Positions 53,675-61,757 of a DNA stretch of 64,000 nt are shown in pieces. The notes under the pieces were generated by a model that worked only from the letters and a program-made list of their open reading frames with translations, made no database searches and was not told the DNA's origin. The DNA comes from Massilia aurea (GTDB taxonomy: Bacteria; Pseudomonadota; Gammaproteobacteria; Burkholderiales; Burkholderiaceae_D). Location: contig NZ_JANUGZ010000001.1 of assembly GCF_024753205.1 (NCBI RefSeq), positions 744,001-808,000 on the forward strand. The letters are read 5' to 3'. Position numbers and translations under genes: made by a program. Numbering within the stretch: position 1 is the stretch's first letter; every line of letters begins with the position of its first letter.

Positions 53675-54517
53675 TTACGCCAGCAGCGCTTCGGCGCGCA
53701 TGGCCAGCTGGCCGTCGTGGGTCTTGGCCCACAGCGTGATCGTGTGGCCGTCCGGCTCGACGCGGCCGCAGACGCTGAAGCGGTGGATGTCGAACAGCGG
53801 CTGCACGGCGCGGAACGAAAACGCGGTGACGACGGCGGCCGGCCGTTCGCGCCGCACGAGGTCGAGCAGCAGGCTCGCGATCAGCGGGCCATGCACGATC
53901 AGGCCCGGATAGCCTTCGACCTGCGTCACGTACGGCTGGTCGTAATGGATGCGGTGGCCGTTGAAGGTCAGCGCCGAGTAGCGAAACAGCAGCACCGGGT
54001 CGGGCGTGATGTCGCGGATCCAGTCGTGGTCAAGGTCCGCCGCCACCGGGGATGGCGTTGGATCGCCCGGCTGCGGATTGGCGCGGTAGACGATGTCGTG
54101 TTCCTCCTCGATCGCCACGCCGGCCGCACCTTCGATCACGTGGCGCACCAGCACGAACACCAGCTTGCCGCTGCGGCCTTCCTTGCTCGTGATGTCGGCG
54201 ATGGTCGACACGCGCCGCGCCTGGTCGCCGACCTGCAGCGGCGCCAAGAAACGCAGGCGTCCCCCGGCCCACATGCGGCGCGGCAGGTCCACTGGCGGCA
54301 AAAAGCCCCCGCGCAGTACGTGGCCGTCGGGGCCGAGTTGCGATTGCCGGTGCACAGGCAAGAAGTACAACCAGTGCCACAGTGGTGGCACGGCGCTGCC
54401 GGGGTGCGGCGCCGGGTCGTCGCGATCGAGCAGCGCGGCCATCGCCGCGAGCGGCGTCGCAGTGATGGCGTCGAGCTGTTCTTCGGTGCGGCCCTGCCAG
54501 GCGGTCAAATTGTCCAT
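53675..54517 (-). CDS. ich: Itaconyl-CoA hydratase-like (MaoC/HTD2-type double hotdog) enzyme
   Basis: 280 residues from ATG 54517, with CAGGAGACACCCC before it; the frame open upstream overlaps the lyase gene. Two hotdog halves (FAS1-like dehydratase): N-terminal DNLTAWQGRTEEQLDAIT... WHWLYFLP, ADITSKEGRSGKLVFVLVRHVI, then RYSALTFNGHRIHYDQPYV with the acid/histidine pair used for hydration and GLIVHGPLIASLLLDLV. This family includes mesaconyl-C4-CoA hydratase and Ich, which adds water to itaconyl-CoA giving (S)-citramalyl-CoA. The operon with a lyase and CoA-transferase favours Ich. It lies 26 bases downstream of the lyase gene. Confidence 0.85.
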   Translation of the reverse strand: MDNLTAWQGRTEEQLDAITATPLAAMAALLDRDDPAPHPGSAVPPLWHWLYFLPVHRQSQLGPDGHVLRGGFLPPVDLPRRMWAGGRLRFLAPLQVGDQARRVSTIADITSKEGRSGKLVFVLVRHVIEGAAGVAIEEEHDIVYRANPQPGDPTPSPVAADLDHDWIRDITPDPVLLFRYSALTFNGHRIHYDQPYVTQVEGYPGLIVHGPLIASLLLDLVRRERPAAVVTAFSFRAVQPLFDIHRFSVCGRVEPDGHTITLWAKTHDGQLAMRAEALLA

Positions 54518-54543
54518 GGGGTGTCTCCTGTTGTTGTCTTGTT

Positions 54544-55341
54544 TTAGTGGGCAGCGTCGTCGACGATGCGCTGCGCCCGGAGGATCACGGGCCGATCGAC
54601 CATCTTGCCGTCCACGGCAACGGCGGCGCCGTTGGCCTCGCGCGCTGCGGCCAGCACGCGCGTGGCCCACGCCAGCTCGGCATCCGTGGGCCGAAAGCCT
54701 GCGTTGACGGACGCCACTTGGCGCGGATGGATGCACAGCTTGGCGCCGAAGCCGAAGCGGCGGGCGCGCAGGGTGTCCGCGCGCAGCTGGGCGTCGTCGT
54801 CCAGCGCCACGGTCACGCCATCGATGGGGGACGCCAGGCCGGCCACGCGCGAGGCCAGCACCAGCATCGAGCGAAAGTGCAGCAATTCCTCGTCATCGCC
54901 CTCGATGCCGAGGTCGAACTGGAAATCGATCGAGCCGAATGCCAGCCGCGCGACGCCCTTCACCCGCGCCAGCGCATCGACTGCCGCCATGCCGCAGGCG
55001 GTTTCGATCAGCGGCAGCACGGGCAGGCCGAGCTGCGCAACGCGGCGCAGGTTGTCGACCGATTCCGCCTTCGGCAACATGATGGCAGCCACGCCCGCGT
55101 GACGGCACAGGGCCAGGTCATCCTCGAACCAGGGGGTGTCTTCGGCGTTGATGCGCACGACGACGGGCATGGACGGATCGAGCGCCGCGGCCACCTGCAT
55201 CCGCGCGGCGTCCTTGTCTGCGGGCGGGACGGCATCTTCCAGGTCGACGATAACGGCGTCGGCTCCGCTATCCAACGCGCGGACAAAACGCTCGGGGCGG
55301 TTACCGGGGACGAACAGGTAGGAACGGGGGATGGCTGCCAT
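54544..55341 (-). CDS. ccl: HpcH/HpaI-CitE-like aldolase, probable citramalyl-CoA lyase
   Basis: 265 residues, CoA-ester lyase of the CitE family, TIM barrel. RSYLFVPGNRPERF near the start, metal and CoA residues in VIVDLEDAVPPADKD, VVRINAEDTPWF, LPLIETACGM, and FGAKLCIHPRQV. In the itaconate pathway this enzyme (Ccl) splits (S)-citramalyl-CoA into acetyl-CoA and pyruvate. First gene of the operon; the control region with the divergent LysR is 179 bases long. Could also be a malyl-CoA or 3-hydroxymethylglutaryl-type lyase, but the neighbours make citramalyl-CoA the best guess. Confidence 0.87.
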   Translation of the reverse strand: MAAIPRSYLFVPGNRPERFVRALDSGADAVIVDLEDAVPPADKDAARMQVAAALDPSMPVVVRINAEDTPWFEDDLALCRHAGVAAIMLPKAESVDNLRRVAQLGLPVLPLIETACGMAAVDALARVKGVARLAFGSIDFQFDLGIEGDDEELLHFRSMLVLASRVAGLASPIDGVTVALDDDAQLRADTLRARRFGFGAKLCIHPRQVASVNAGFRPTDAELAWATRVLAAAREANGAAVAVDGKMVDRPVILRAQRIVDDAAH

Positions 55342-55411
55342 GACGAACCAGTCGCGTGGTGGGATCGAAACCCATCATAAATTTGAATTCAGGCGACTCG
55401 GAAATAGAAAA

Positions 55412-55431
55412 ACGTGATTCCACGATCACGT
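55412..55431. promoter_or_regulatory. Inverted repeat, likely LysR operator for the itaconate operon
   Basis: ACGTGAT-TCCACG-ATCACGT: perfect 7-base arms with 6 bases between, in the divergent control region 70 bases from the lyase start and 90 from the LysR start. Size and position suit the recognition site of the LysR regulator. Confidence 0.55.
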
Positions 55432-55520
55432 GAGCGCATGGCTGGCAGGGATCACACCCCGGTATTGCAGGCAGCGGAGGAATAGCTTATGTTGATGTCT
55501 CGACCACTTGAAGGACGACC

Positions 55521-56450
55521 ATGGACATCAAGCAGATCCGCACGCTCATCGCCATCGCCGAAACGGGCAGCGCCACGAAGGCTGCGGAACTGCTGCATCT
55601 GGTGCAGCCAGCCGTGTCGCGCCATATCCGGATGCTCGAAGAAGAATGCGGCGCCCTGCTGTTCGAGCGCGAACGCCACGGCATGGTGCTAACCGACGCC
55701 GGCCGCACGCTGGCCGAATACGGCCGGCGCGCGCTGCGTGAACTGGACAAGGCGCGTGCAGAAATCGGCCCGGCCGCCAATGCGATCTCGGGCCGGCTGA
55801 TGATCGGCCTGCTGGCCAGCACCAGCAATCTGCTGGCGACCGAGCTGGTGGCGCGTGTGCGCGCGAAGCACCCCGCGGTCACGGTCGGCATCAATGTCGG
55901 TTATGCAGGCAATGTCGTGCAGTGGCTGGAAGCCGGCGAAGTCGAACTGGCGCTGCTGTACGACACGCGTGCCTCGAATGGCCTGCAGGTCGAAGCGCTG
56001 CTCGACGAACGCCTGTACGTGATCGGCCCACCGGGCGAGATCGACGCATCAAAACCGTTCCCGCTCAAGCAGCTGCGCGACCGGCCGATGATCCTGCCGA
56101 ATGCACCGCATGGCCTGCGCAGCATCATCGAGCACGCGCTGGCGGTGGCCGGCATCAGTGTCGACGTGGTGGCCGAAACGAATGCCCTCGACCTGCAGAA
56201 ATCGCTGGTCAATAAAGGCTTCGGCTACAGCATCCTGCCCAGCTCCGCGATCCTCGACGAACTGCGCGACGGCACGCTGTCCGGCGCCCCGGTCGGCACC
56301 CCCGACCTGTCACGCCGCATCGTCCTGGCACGCGCCGCCACCCGCCGCGCGTCCCCCGTCAGCGTGGCGGCGGCCCCAGAACTGGTCGGCCTGATGAAAG
56401 AAATGGTGCTCAGCGGCGCCTGGCCCGGCGCCGCCTGGATCGGCCGCTGA
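55521..56450 (+). CDS. LysR-family regulator of the itaconate operon
   Basis: 309 residues, opening MDIKQIRTLIAIAETGSATKAAELLHLVQPAVSRHIRMLEEECGALLFER (HTH about 17-60), with GAAGGACG before the ATG. Inducer domain about 90-300 (GRLMIGLLASTSNLLATELVARV, EVELALLYDTRASNGLQVE, ETNALDLQKSLVNKGFGYSILPSSAI). Divergent from ccl; by analogy with Pseudomonas RipR and other itaconate regulators, itaconate or an intermediate may be the inducer. The repeat array lies 48 bases after its stop. Confidence 0.9.
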   Translation: MDIKQIRTLIAIAETGSATKAAELLHLVQPAVSRHIRMLEEECGALLFERERHGMVLTDAGRTLAEYGRRALRELDKARAEIGPAANAISGRLMIGLLASTSNLLATELVARVRAKHPAVTVGINVGYAGNVVQWLEAGEVELALLYDTRASNGLQVEALLDERLYVIGPPGEIDASKPFPLKQLRDRPMILPNAPHGLRSIIEHALAVAGISVDVVAETNALDLQKSLVNKGFGYSILPSSAILDELRDGTLSGAPVGTPDLSRRIVLARAATRRASPVSVAAAPELVGLMKEMVLSGAWPGAAWIGR

Positions 56451-56497
56451 CCGCACCAGCAGCAGCCACTAACCGGCTGCCAGAGAAATTGCTCAAT

Positions 56498-56729
56498 AAT
56501 TCGACTCTGACCCTAATTGTCAGGCAGCCTCGGCAATCGAAGAAACAATTAGGGTCAGAGTCGAATTGTTTGACAACTTTTGGGAATTGCCCAATAAATC
56601 GACTCTGACCCTACTTGTTGGCGGGGCCGAGCAATTGCCCAATAATTCGACTCTGACCCTCATTGCGGAGAAATCGGATCAATTGCTCAATAATTCTACT
56701 CTGACCCTAATTAGGGGTTGGGGTCAGAG
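56498..56729. repeat. REP-like inverted-repeat array 2
   Basis: Same family as the array at 34030. Copies: lone right arm 56498-56520; complete unit with left arm at 56546-56572, a GACAACTTTTGGG-AATTGCCC loop and a right arm at 56596-56613; right arm 56644-56665; right arm 56692-56714 (TCTACTCTG). A left-arm remnant GGGGTCAGAG at 56720-56729 includes the stop codon of the glycerate kinase gene. Right arms are preceded by AATTGCCCAATA or AATTGCTCAATA. Again the array fills a gap between convergent 3' ends, of the LysR and glycerate kinase genes. Small frames through it only encode repeated N-N-S-T-L-T-L and are not genes. Confidence 0.85.
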
Positions 56730-57863
56730 GGATTGGCCGAGTTTGAGTGTGGCGGCGACGTTGCGGGCCGTGGTGCGCAGGTTGAATTCAGCGTTGGCGA
56801 GGGCTTCGGCGACCGTGCCGGCTTTCATGATCGTGCTGAAGGTGGCGTCGATACCGTGGGCGTGGACGGCGCTGGCGTCGTGGCCCAGGCAGCCGCCGAT
56901 GGCGATCACCGGTTTGCCGTGGCGCGCGGCGACGCGGGCCACGCCGATCGGGGTTTTTCCGTTGACGGTTTGACTGTCGATGCGACCCTCTCCCGTGATG
57001 ACCAGGTCGGCCAGCGCGACGGCGGCGTCTAGTCCGACCGCATCGGCCACGATTTCGCTGCCCGGGCGCAGGCGGCCTTTCAGGAAGACCAGCATTGCAG
57101 CGGCGATGCCGCCACCGGCGCCGGCGCCCGGGACGTCCGCCACATCCTGCCCCAGGTCGCGTGCGATGATGGCGGCGTAGTGGCGCAGGTTGGCGTCGAG
57201 CTGGGCGACCATTACCGGCGTGGCCCCCTTTTGCGGGCCGAAGATGGCTGAGGCGCCATTCACGCCAACCAGCGGGTTGCTGACGTCGCAGGCCACCTCG
57301 AATACCGAATCCAGCACGCGTGCGTCTAGCTGCGTGATGTCAATCCGCGCCAGGTTCGCCAGCGCTGCGCCGCCCGGCGCCAGTGGTGCATCCTGCGCGT
57401 CGAGCAGCCGTACGCCCAGCGCTTGCAGCATCCCGGCGCCGCCGTCGTTGGTGGCGCTGCCGCCCACGCCGAGAATGAAGCGGCGCGCGCCGGCGTCGAG
57501 CGCGGCGAGGATCAACTCGCCCGTGCCACGGCTGGTCGCGTGCAGTGGATCGCGCGCGGCCGGCGGGACCAGTTCCAGGCCGCTGGCGGCCGCCATCTCG
57601 ATCACGGCGATGACGTCGCCGCCCGTCAGGCCGTAGAAGGCGTCGACGGGCGTGCCGAGTGGACCAGTGGCGCGCAGGTCGACGCGGCGACCTGCCGTCG
57701 CGGCGATCATCGCGTCGACGGTGCCTTCGCCGCCATCGGCGACGGGGATCTTGACGTAGCTGGCGTCAGGGAAGATCTCGCGGAAACCCGCCTCGATGGC
57801 GCTGGCTGCTTCCAGCGCCGACAGGCTTTCCTTGAATGAATCGGGGGCGATCACGATGTGCAT
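56724..57863 (-). CDS. garK: Glycerate 2-kinase
   Basis: 379 residues, GarK/GlxK family: phosphorylates D-glycerate to 2-phosphoglycerate, the last step of the glucarate/galactarate route. MHIVIAPDSFKESLSALEAASAI at the start, PVADGGEGTVDAM, ILGVGGSATNDGGAGMLQALG, DVSNPLVGVNGASAIFGPQKGA, GAGGGIAAAML and ITGEGRIDSQTVNGKTPIGVA are all family segments. It follows the MFS gene after 12 bases in one operon. Its stop codon overlaps a remnant of the repeat array. The aldolase (garL) and reductase (garR) expected between GudD and this kinase are not in the window. Confidence 0.94.
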   Translation of the reverse strand: MHIVIAPDSFKESLSALEAASAIEAGFREIFPDASYVKIPVADGGEGTVDAMIAATAGRRVDLRATGPLGTPVDAFYGLTGGDVIAVIEMAAASGLELVPPAARDPLHATSRGTGELILAALDAGARRFILGVGGSATNDGGAGMLQALGVRLLDAQDAPLAPGGAALANLARIDITQLDARVLDSVFEVACDVSNPLVGVNGASAIFGPQKGATPVMVAQLDANLRHYAAIIARDLGQDVADVPGAGAGGGIAAAMLVFLKGRLRPGSEIVADAVGLDAAVALADLVITGEGRIDSQTVNGKTPIGVARVAARHGKPVIAIGGCLGHDASAVHAHGIDATFSTIMKAGTVAEALANAEFNLRTTARNVAATLKLGQSL

Positions 57864-57875
57864 GGTCCGCTCCGA

Positions 57876-59189
57876 TCAACGATTGACGAGGCGCGCAGGC
57901 ACCACGAGCACCAGCATCGCGCCGATGAACAGCACGGTCGACAGGATGTACAGCGCCATGTCCGTGCTGCCGGTGGCGTCCTTGATCCAGCCGACCAGGA
58001 ACGGGCTGAGGAAACCGGCGATCTGCCCCATCGAATTGATCAGCGCCAGGCCCGCGGCAGCGGCCGCGCTGCCCAGGAATGCCGCTGGCAGCGGCCAGAA
58101 CATCGGCAAGCCGGTCAGTGCGCCCATCGTCGCCAGGCTCAGGCCGATCATCACCAGCACCACGTTATCCGAGAAGTTCGCGGCCAGCAGCAGGCCGGCC
58201 AGCGCCATCAGCAGTGGCGCCGAGAGGTGCCAGCGGCGCTCGCGCCGGCGGTCGGCCGAGCGGCCCACCAGCACCATGAAGACGCCGGCGAACAGGTAGG
58301 GAATCGCGCTGAGCCAGCCGACCGTCGTGGCGCTTTCGAAGCCCAGCGACTTGATGATCGACGGCAGCCAGAAGTTGATCGCATACACGCCCATCTGGAT
58401 GCTGAAGTAGATGAAGCCGAGCATCCACACATGCCAGTCGCGCAGCACGGCGCCGAACGAATGCACCGCATGCGTGCCGCTCGAGCGCTGCGCTTCGTCC
58501 TCGTCGAGCGCCGTCTGCATCGCCGTTTTTTCTTCGTTCGTGAGCCACGGCGCCTGCGCCAGGCTATCGTTCAGGTAGAACAGCACCGCGACGCCCAGCA
58601 GCACGGTCGGAATCCCCTGCAGCAGGAACAGCCACTGCCAGCCAGCCATGCCGCCCTGCCCGGCCGAGAAGTGACTCAGCATCCAGCCCGACAGCGGGCC
58701 GCCGATCAGGCCCGAGACGGGAATGGCCGACATGAACAGCGCCATTACCTGGCCGCGCTTGTGCGCCGGGAACCACTTGGTGAAGTACAGGACCATGCCG
58801 GGGAAGAAGCCCGCTTCGGCCACACCGGTAAAGAAGCGCAGCACATAGAATTCGACCGGCGTGCTCACGAACAGCATGCACGCCGACAGCGCGCCCCAGG
58901 TCATCATCATCACCGCGATCCAGCGCCGCGCGCCCAGCTTGTGCAGGATGAGATTGCTCGGCACGCCGAAGGTCACGTAGCCGATGAAGAAGATGCCGGC
59001 GCCCAGGCCATACACGGTCTCGCTCAGTTGCAGCGCGTCGAGCATCTCGAGCTTGGCGAAACCGACGTTGACGCGATCCAGGTAATTGAAGAAGTAGCAG
59101 ACGAAGATGAAGGGGATCAGGCGCCATGTGGCCTTGCGGTAGGCGCCTTCGAGCAGGCTCGCGCCGGGGGTGCTGGCAATGGTACTCAT
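57876..59189 (-). CDS. MFS transporter of the ACS family, likely sugar-diacid uptake
   Basis: 437 residues, twelve transmembrane helices, with the anion:cation symporter signature at the start (LIPFIFVCYFFNYLDRVNVGFA) and the glucarate/galactarate transporter-like second half. D/R-rich loop RSADRRRERRW, and GFFPGMVLYFTKWFP in helix 4-5. CGGAGACAGC precedes ATG 59189. First gene of a two-gene operon with glycerate kinase, and divergent from CdaR, which makes glucarate, galactarate or glycerate the likely substrate. ACS transporters also carry tartrate or phthalate, so the substrate rests on context. Confidence 0.9.
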   Translation of the reverse strand: MSTIASTPGASLLEGAYRKATWRLIPFIFVCYFFNYLDRVNVGFAKLEMLDALQLSETVYGLGAGIFFIGYVTFGVPSNLILHKLGARRWIAVMMMTWGALSACMLFVSTPVEFYVLRFFTGVAEAGFFPGMVLYFTKWFPAHKRGQVMALFMSAIPVSGLIGGPLSGWMLSHFSAGQGGMAGWQWLFLLQGIPTVLLGVAVLFYLNDSLAQAPWLTNEEKTAMQTALDEDEAQRSSGTHAVHSFGAVLRDWHVWMLGFIYFSIQMGVYAINFWLPSIIKSLGFESATTVGWLSAIPYLFAGVFMVLVGRSADRRRERRWHLSAPLLMALAGLLLAANFSDNVVLVMIGLSLATMGALTGLPMFWPLPAAFLGSAAAAAGLALINSMGQIAGFLSPFLVGWIKDATGSTDMALYILSTVLFIGAMLVLVVPARLVNR

Positions 59190-59392
59190 GCTGTCTCCGA
59201 ATATATGGTCATGTAATCATCGAGATTATCAACCAAACAAGGGCTGCCAAGCGTCGGCGACACGCACAATTCAAGCCCCTTGATTCTCGCCTTTTTTCAG
59301 GCATGTGCACAAGTTGATGACAAACCCAGTGTCGACATACCCAATCAGCATGCCAACCCGACCCGCCCGGACCGCGCAGCCTGCCGGCATAA

Positions 59393-59408
59393 TTGTGCAT
59401 AATCACAA
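59393..59408. promoter_or_regulatory. TTGTG-N6-CACAA palindrome upstream of cdaR
   Basis: TTGTG-CATAAT-CACAA, perfect 5-base arms with a central CATAAT, 24 bases before the preferred CdaR start and directly before the alternative ATG 59409. The position in the divergent region suggests an operator for CdaR autoregulation or a CRP-type site. Confidence 0.5.
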
Positions 59409-59432
59409 ATGCCTCCTTCAACAGACACCGCC

Positions 59433-60629
59433 ATGCACATCCTCGACACCGGCCTCGCCCAGGAAATCGTCGCCCGCACCATGCGCATCATCCCGTTCAA
59501 CGTCAATGTGATGGACGCCCACGGCGTGATCCTCGCCAGCGGCAATGCGGCGCGGGTCGGCGAGCTGCATGCCGGCGCCCTGCTGGCGCTGGCCAAGAAG
59601 CTCACCACCGAAATCGATGCGGCGGCCGCGCAAAAGCTGCATGGCGCCCAGCCGGGCATCAATCTGCCGCTGTGCGTCGGCGGCGAGATCTGCGGGGCAG
59701 TAGGCTTGTCCGGCGCGCCAGACGCCGTGCGTCAGTTCGGCGAGCTGGTACGCCTGAGCGCCGAGATGATCCTCGAGCAGGCCGCGCTGACACAGACGCT
59801 GCAAAGCCACTCGCGCTACCGCGAAGCGTTCGTGCTCAACCTGATCCGCTACGAGCCGGGCGCGCGCGCCGAACTCGAAGGCTGGGCGCAGCGGCTCGGG
59901 ATCGACATCGAGCGCATGCAGCTCGTGTTCCTCGTCGAACTGCAGGGCGTGCCGGCGGCGGTGGACCATGCCCCGAGCGCCGTGCAGGTGCTGCAGATGC
60001 GGCTCCTGGCGCGCCGCGACGATGCCCTCACCGCCACCGTCGGCCCCACCGAACTGGTGCTGCTCGAGGCCTGGGAGCCTTCCCGCAAAGGACTCGAGAC
60101 ACCGCCGCAGCGCCGTCTCGATGCCCTGGCCCAGCTGTTGCGCGAAGAGTGCACGCTGCCGTTCACGCTGTCGATGGGCATTGCGCTGCCCGGCATCGAT
60201 GGCGCCGCGATCTCGTACGGGAGCGCGCGCACCGCCAGCCGGCTCGGGCGCGCACGCCATCCGCAACAGCAGGTTTTCAGCTATTACGAGATGGCCTTGC
60301 CGGTCTTGCTGTCGGGCCTGGACAGTGGCTGGCAGGCGCATCAGCTGCGCATGCCGATCGCGCGGCTCGCGCACGACAAGAGCCGCGCCATGCTGCGCGC
60401 GACGCTCTCGGCATGGTTCGAGCAGAACGAGAATTCGGCCGCCACCGCGAAGGCGCTGGGCATCCACCGCAATACGCTCGACTACCGGCTGCGCCGCATC
60501 GGCGAGCTCACGGGCCTCGACCTCGGCGCGAGCGAAGACAAGCTGCTGCTGTATGTGTCGTCGCTCTTAAGCCCGACGCTGAGTTCGACGCTGAACGCGA
60601 CGGTCAGCCCCGACGACCTGCCGGCATAG
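59433..60629 (+). CDS. cdaR: Sugar-diacid regulator CdaR
   Basis: 398 residues from ATG 59433 (59409 would add 8 residues). The start is chosen because MHILDTGLAQEIVARTMRIIPFNVNVMD lines up with the E. coli CdaR start. N-terminal diacid-recognition domain about 1-130 (GNAARVGELHAGALLAL, GINLPLCVGGEICGAVGLSG), middle GGDEF-like CdaR domain, and C-terminal PucR-type HTH (AWFEQNENSAATAKALGIHRNTLDYRLRRIGELTGLDL, about 330-367). CdaR activates glucarate, galactarate and glycerate genes when bound by a sugar diacid. It is divergent from the transporter-garK operon. Its end overlaps the convergent hypothetical gene by 26 bases. Confidence 0.94.
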   Translation: MHILDTGLAQEIVARTMRIIPFNVNVMDAHGVILASGNAARVGELHAGALLALAKKLTTEIDAAAAQKLHGAQPGINLPLCVGGEICGAVGLSGAPDAVRQFGELVRLSAEMILEQAALTQTLQSHSRYREAFVLNLIRYEPGARAELEGWAQRLGIDIERMQLVFLVELQGVPAAVDHAPSAVQVLQMRLLARRDDALTATVGPTELVLLEAWEPSRKGLETPPQRRLDALAQLLREECTLPFTLSMGIALPGIDGAAISYGSARTASRLGRARHPQQQVFSYYEMALPVLLSGLDSGWQAHQLRMPIARLAHDKSRAMLRATLSAWFEQNENSAATAKALGIHRNTLDYRLRRIGELTGLDLGASEDKLLLYVSSLLSPTLSSTLNATVSPDDLPA

Positions 60630-61560
60630 CCGACAATCCGCCGCCCGGCATCGACGCTGGCCCGACGCCCGACTTGTTTTCGCTGCGTTCACGCCGTGCT
60701 TTTGCAGCCGCAGCGATGCGGCGCGCTTCGATCAGGGCCGCCGCGCGCTGTTCCTGCGTCAGCTGGCCACCCAACGCGGTCAGCAGCCCGCTGCCCTCGG
60801 CGAACATCTGCGGCGACCGGTCGTCAGGCTGCGCAAGTTCGGCGTCGATCAGGCCAACCGCGAGCAGGTAGCCGTACCCCTGCACCGGATGCCTGTCCGT
60901 CAGGTTCGAGCCGCCCAGTTTCTGCATTCCCCATAGCATGAGTACCGTTGTGTCGCCCGCCTGGGCTGCCGTGTCGAGCTGACTGGCTGCCGTCGCCTTC
61001 CATTCGCGCACCAGGGGGTCGTCGGGCCGCGTCGTCAACGCGCTCGGATCGCCAAACGGACCTTCGATGGCATGCATCCACGCCGCGCCCGGCACGCCGG
61101 CCTTGACGGCCGTGGCCAGGTAATCGAGCCGGGCCACCCGCTCGCGCTCGGTCATCGCGCCGCACATGCGTGTCATGTTTCGGCGCTCCTCGGCGTTCAG
61201 CGCGCGTTTCGCGCCCAGTTTGCTGTCGTGGACCTCGAGATCGTGCCGCCGGTTGAACGACGCGCAGCTCGAGACAAGCATGTAGGCCGCGTAGGCATCG
61301 TACGGATCACCCGAGGCCAGCAGGTCGGCCACGTGCGCGCTCAGGTTCTGGTTGGCTGCAGCAGCAAGCACTGATGCCGGTACGGCAGCTGGCACCGCCT
61401 GCGCTGGCACGGGCATGGCGGCACGTGGTGCATGCGGCGGCGGTGCGCCGGCCACATCGACGACCGTTTCACGTGTTGAGCTGTTCCACATGAGCCCGGC
61501 CGCGCCAATGCCGGCCACGACGAGCGCGCCGACCAGCCATTGTTGCAGACGTTTTTCCAT
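60604..61560 (-). CDS. Membrane-anchored hypothetical protein
   Basis: 318 residues from ATG 61560, just before the helix WLVGALVVAGIGAAGLMW (about 8-25), a signal anchor that would place the rest outside the cytoplasm. A Pro/Ala-rich linker (about 40-75) is followed by a mostly helical region with one Cys pair (VSSCASF, RMCGAM) and a closing helix rich in Ala, Arg and Glu. I do not recognise a family; repeated helices and the YDAYAAYML stretch look a little like TPR/Sel1-type repeats. Its 3' end overlaps cdaR's by 26 bases, an unusual tail-to-tail overlap. Downstream function cannot be proposed. Confidence 0.75.
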   Translation of the reverse strand: MEKRLQQWLVGALVVAGIGAAGLMWNSSTRETVVDVAGAPPPHAPRAAMPVPAQAVPAAVPASVLAAAANQNLSAHVADLLASGDPYDAYAAYMLVSSCASFNRRHDLEVHDSKLGAKRALNAEERRNMTRMCGAMTERERVARLDYLATAVKAGVPGAAWMHAIEGPFGDPSALTTRPDDPLVREWKATAASQLDTAAQAGDTTVLMLWGMQKLGGSNLTDRHPVQGYGYLLAVGLIDAELAQPDDRSPQMFAEGSGLLTALGGQLTQEQRAAALIEARRIAAAAKARRERSENKSGVGPASMPGGGLSAMPAGRRG

Positions 61561-61757
61561 GGCAGCGCCTCCCCGGTGAAATGCATCGATCGCACCGAGT
61601 ATAGCCAGCGCCTGCACGCTATTTCTCACACATCATGGCGACAGCCGGCACAGATACACTTTGTAGCATTGCTTACTGGAATTCTTAACATGTTAGGTGG
61701 TGCCCGTAGTCTAATGAACTCATCGATTCAACGGATCGGCCACCAGGAGAAACAATA

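Noticed and set aside
56566..56973. Small plus-strand frame with repeated N-N-S-T-L-T-L over array 2
   Set aside because: Same reason: three translated right arms, then antisense of garK.
59190..59240. GntR-type operator ATGATTACATGACCAT before the MFS gene
   Set aside because: Only partly palindromic; several mismatches and no clear link to a GntR protein in the window.
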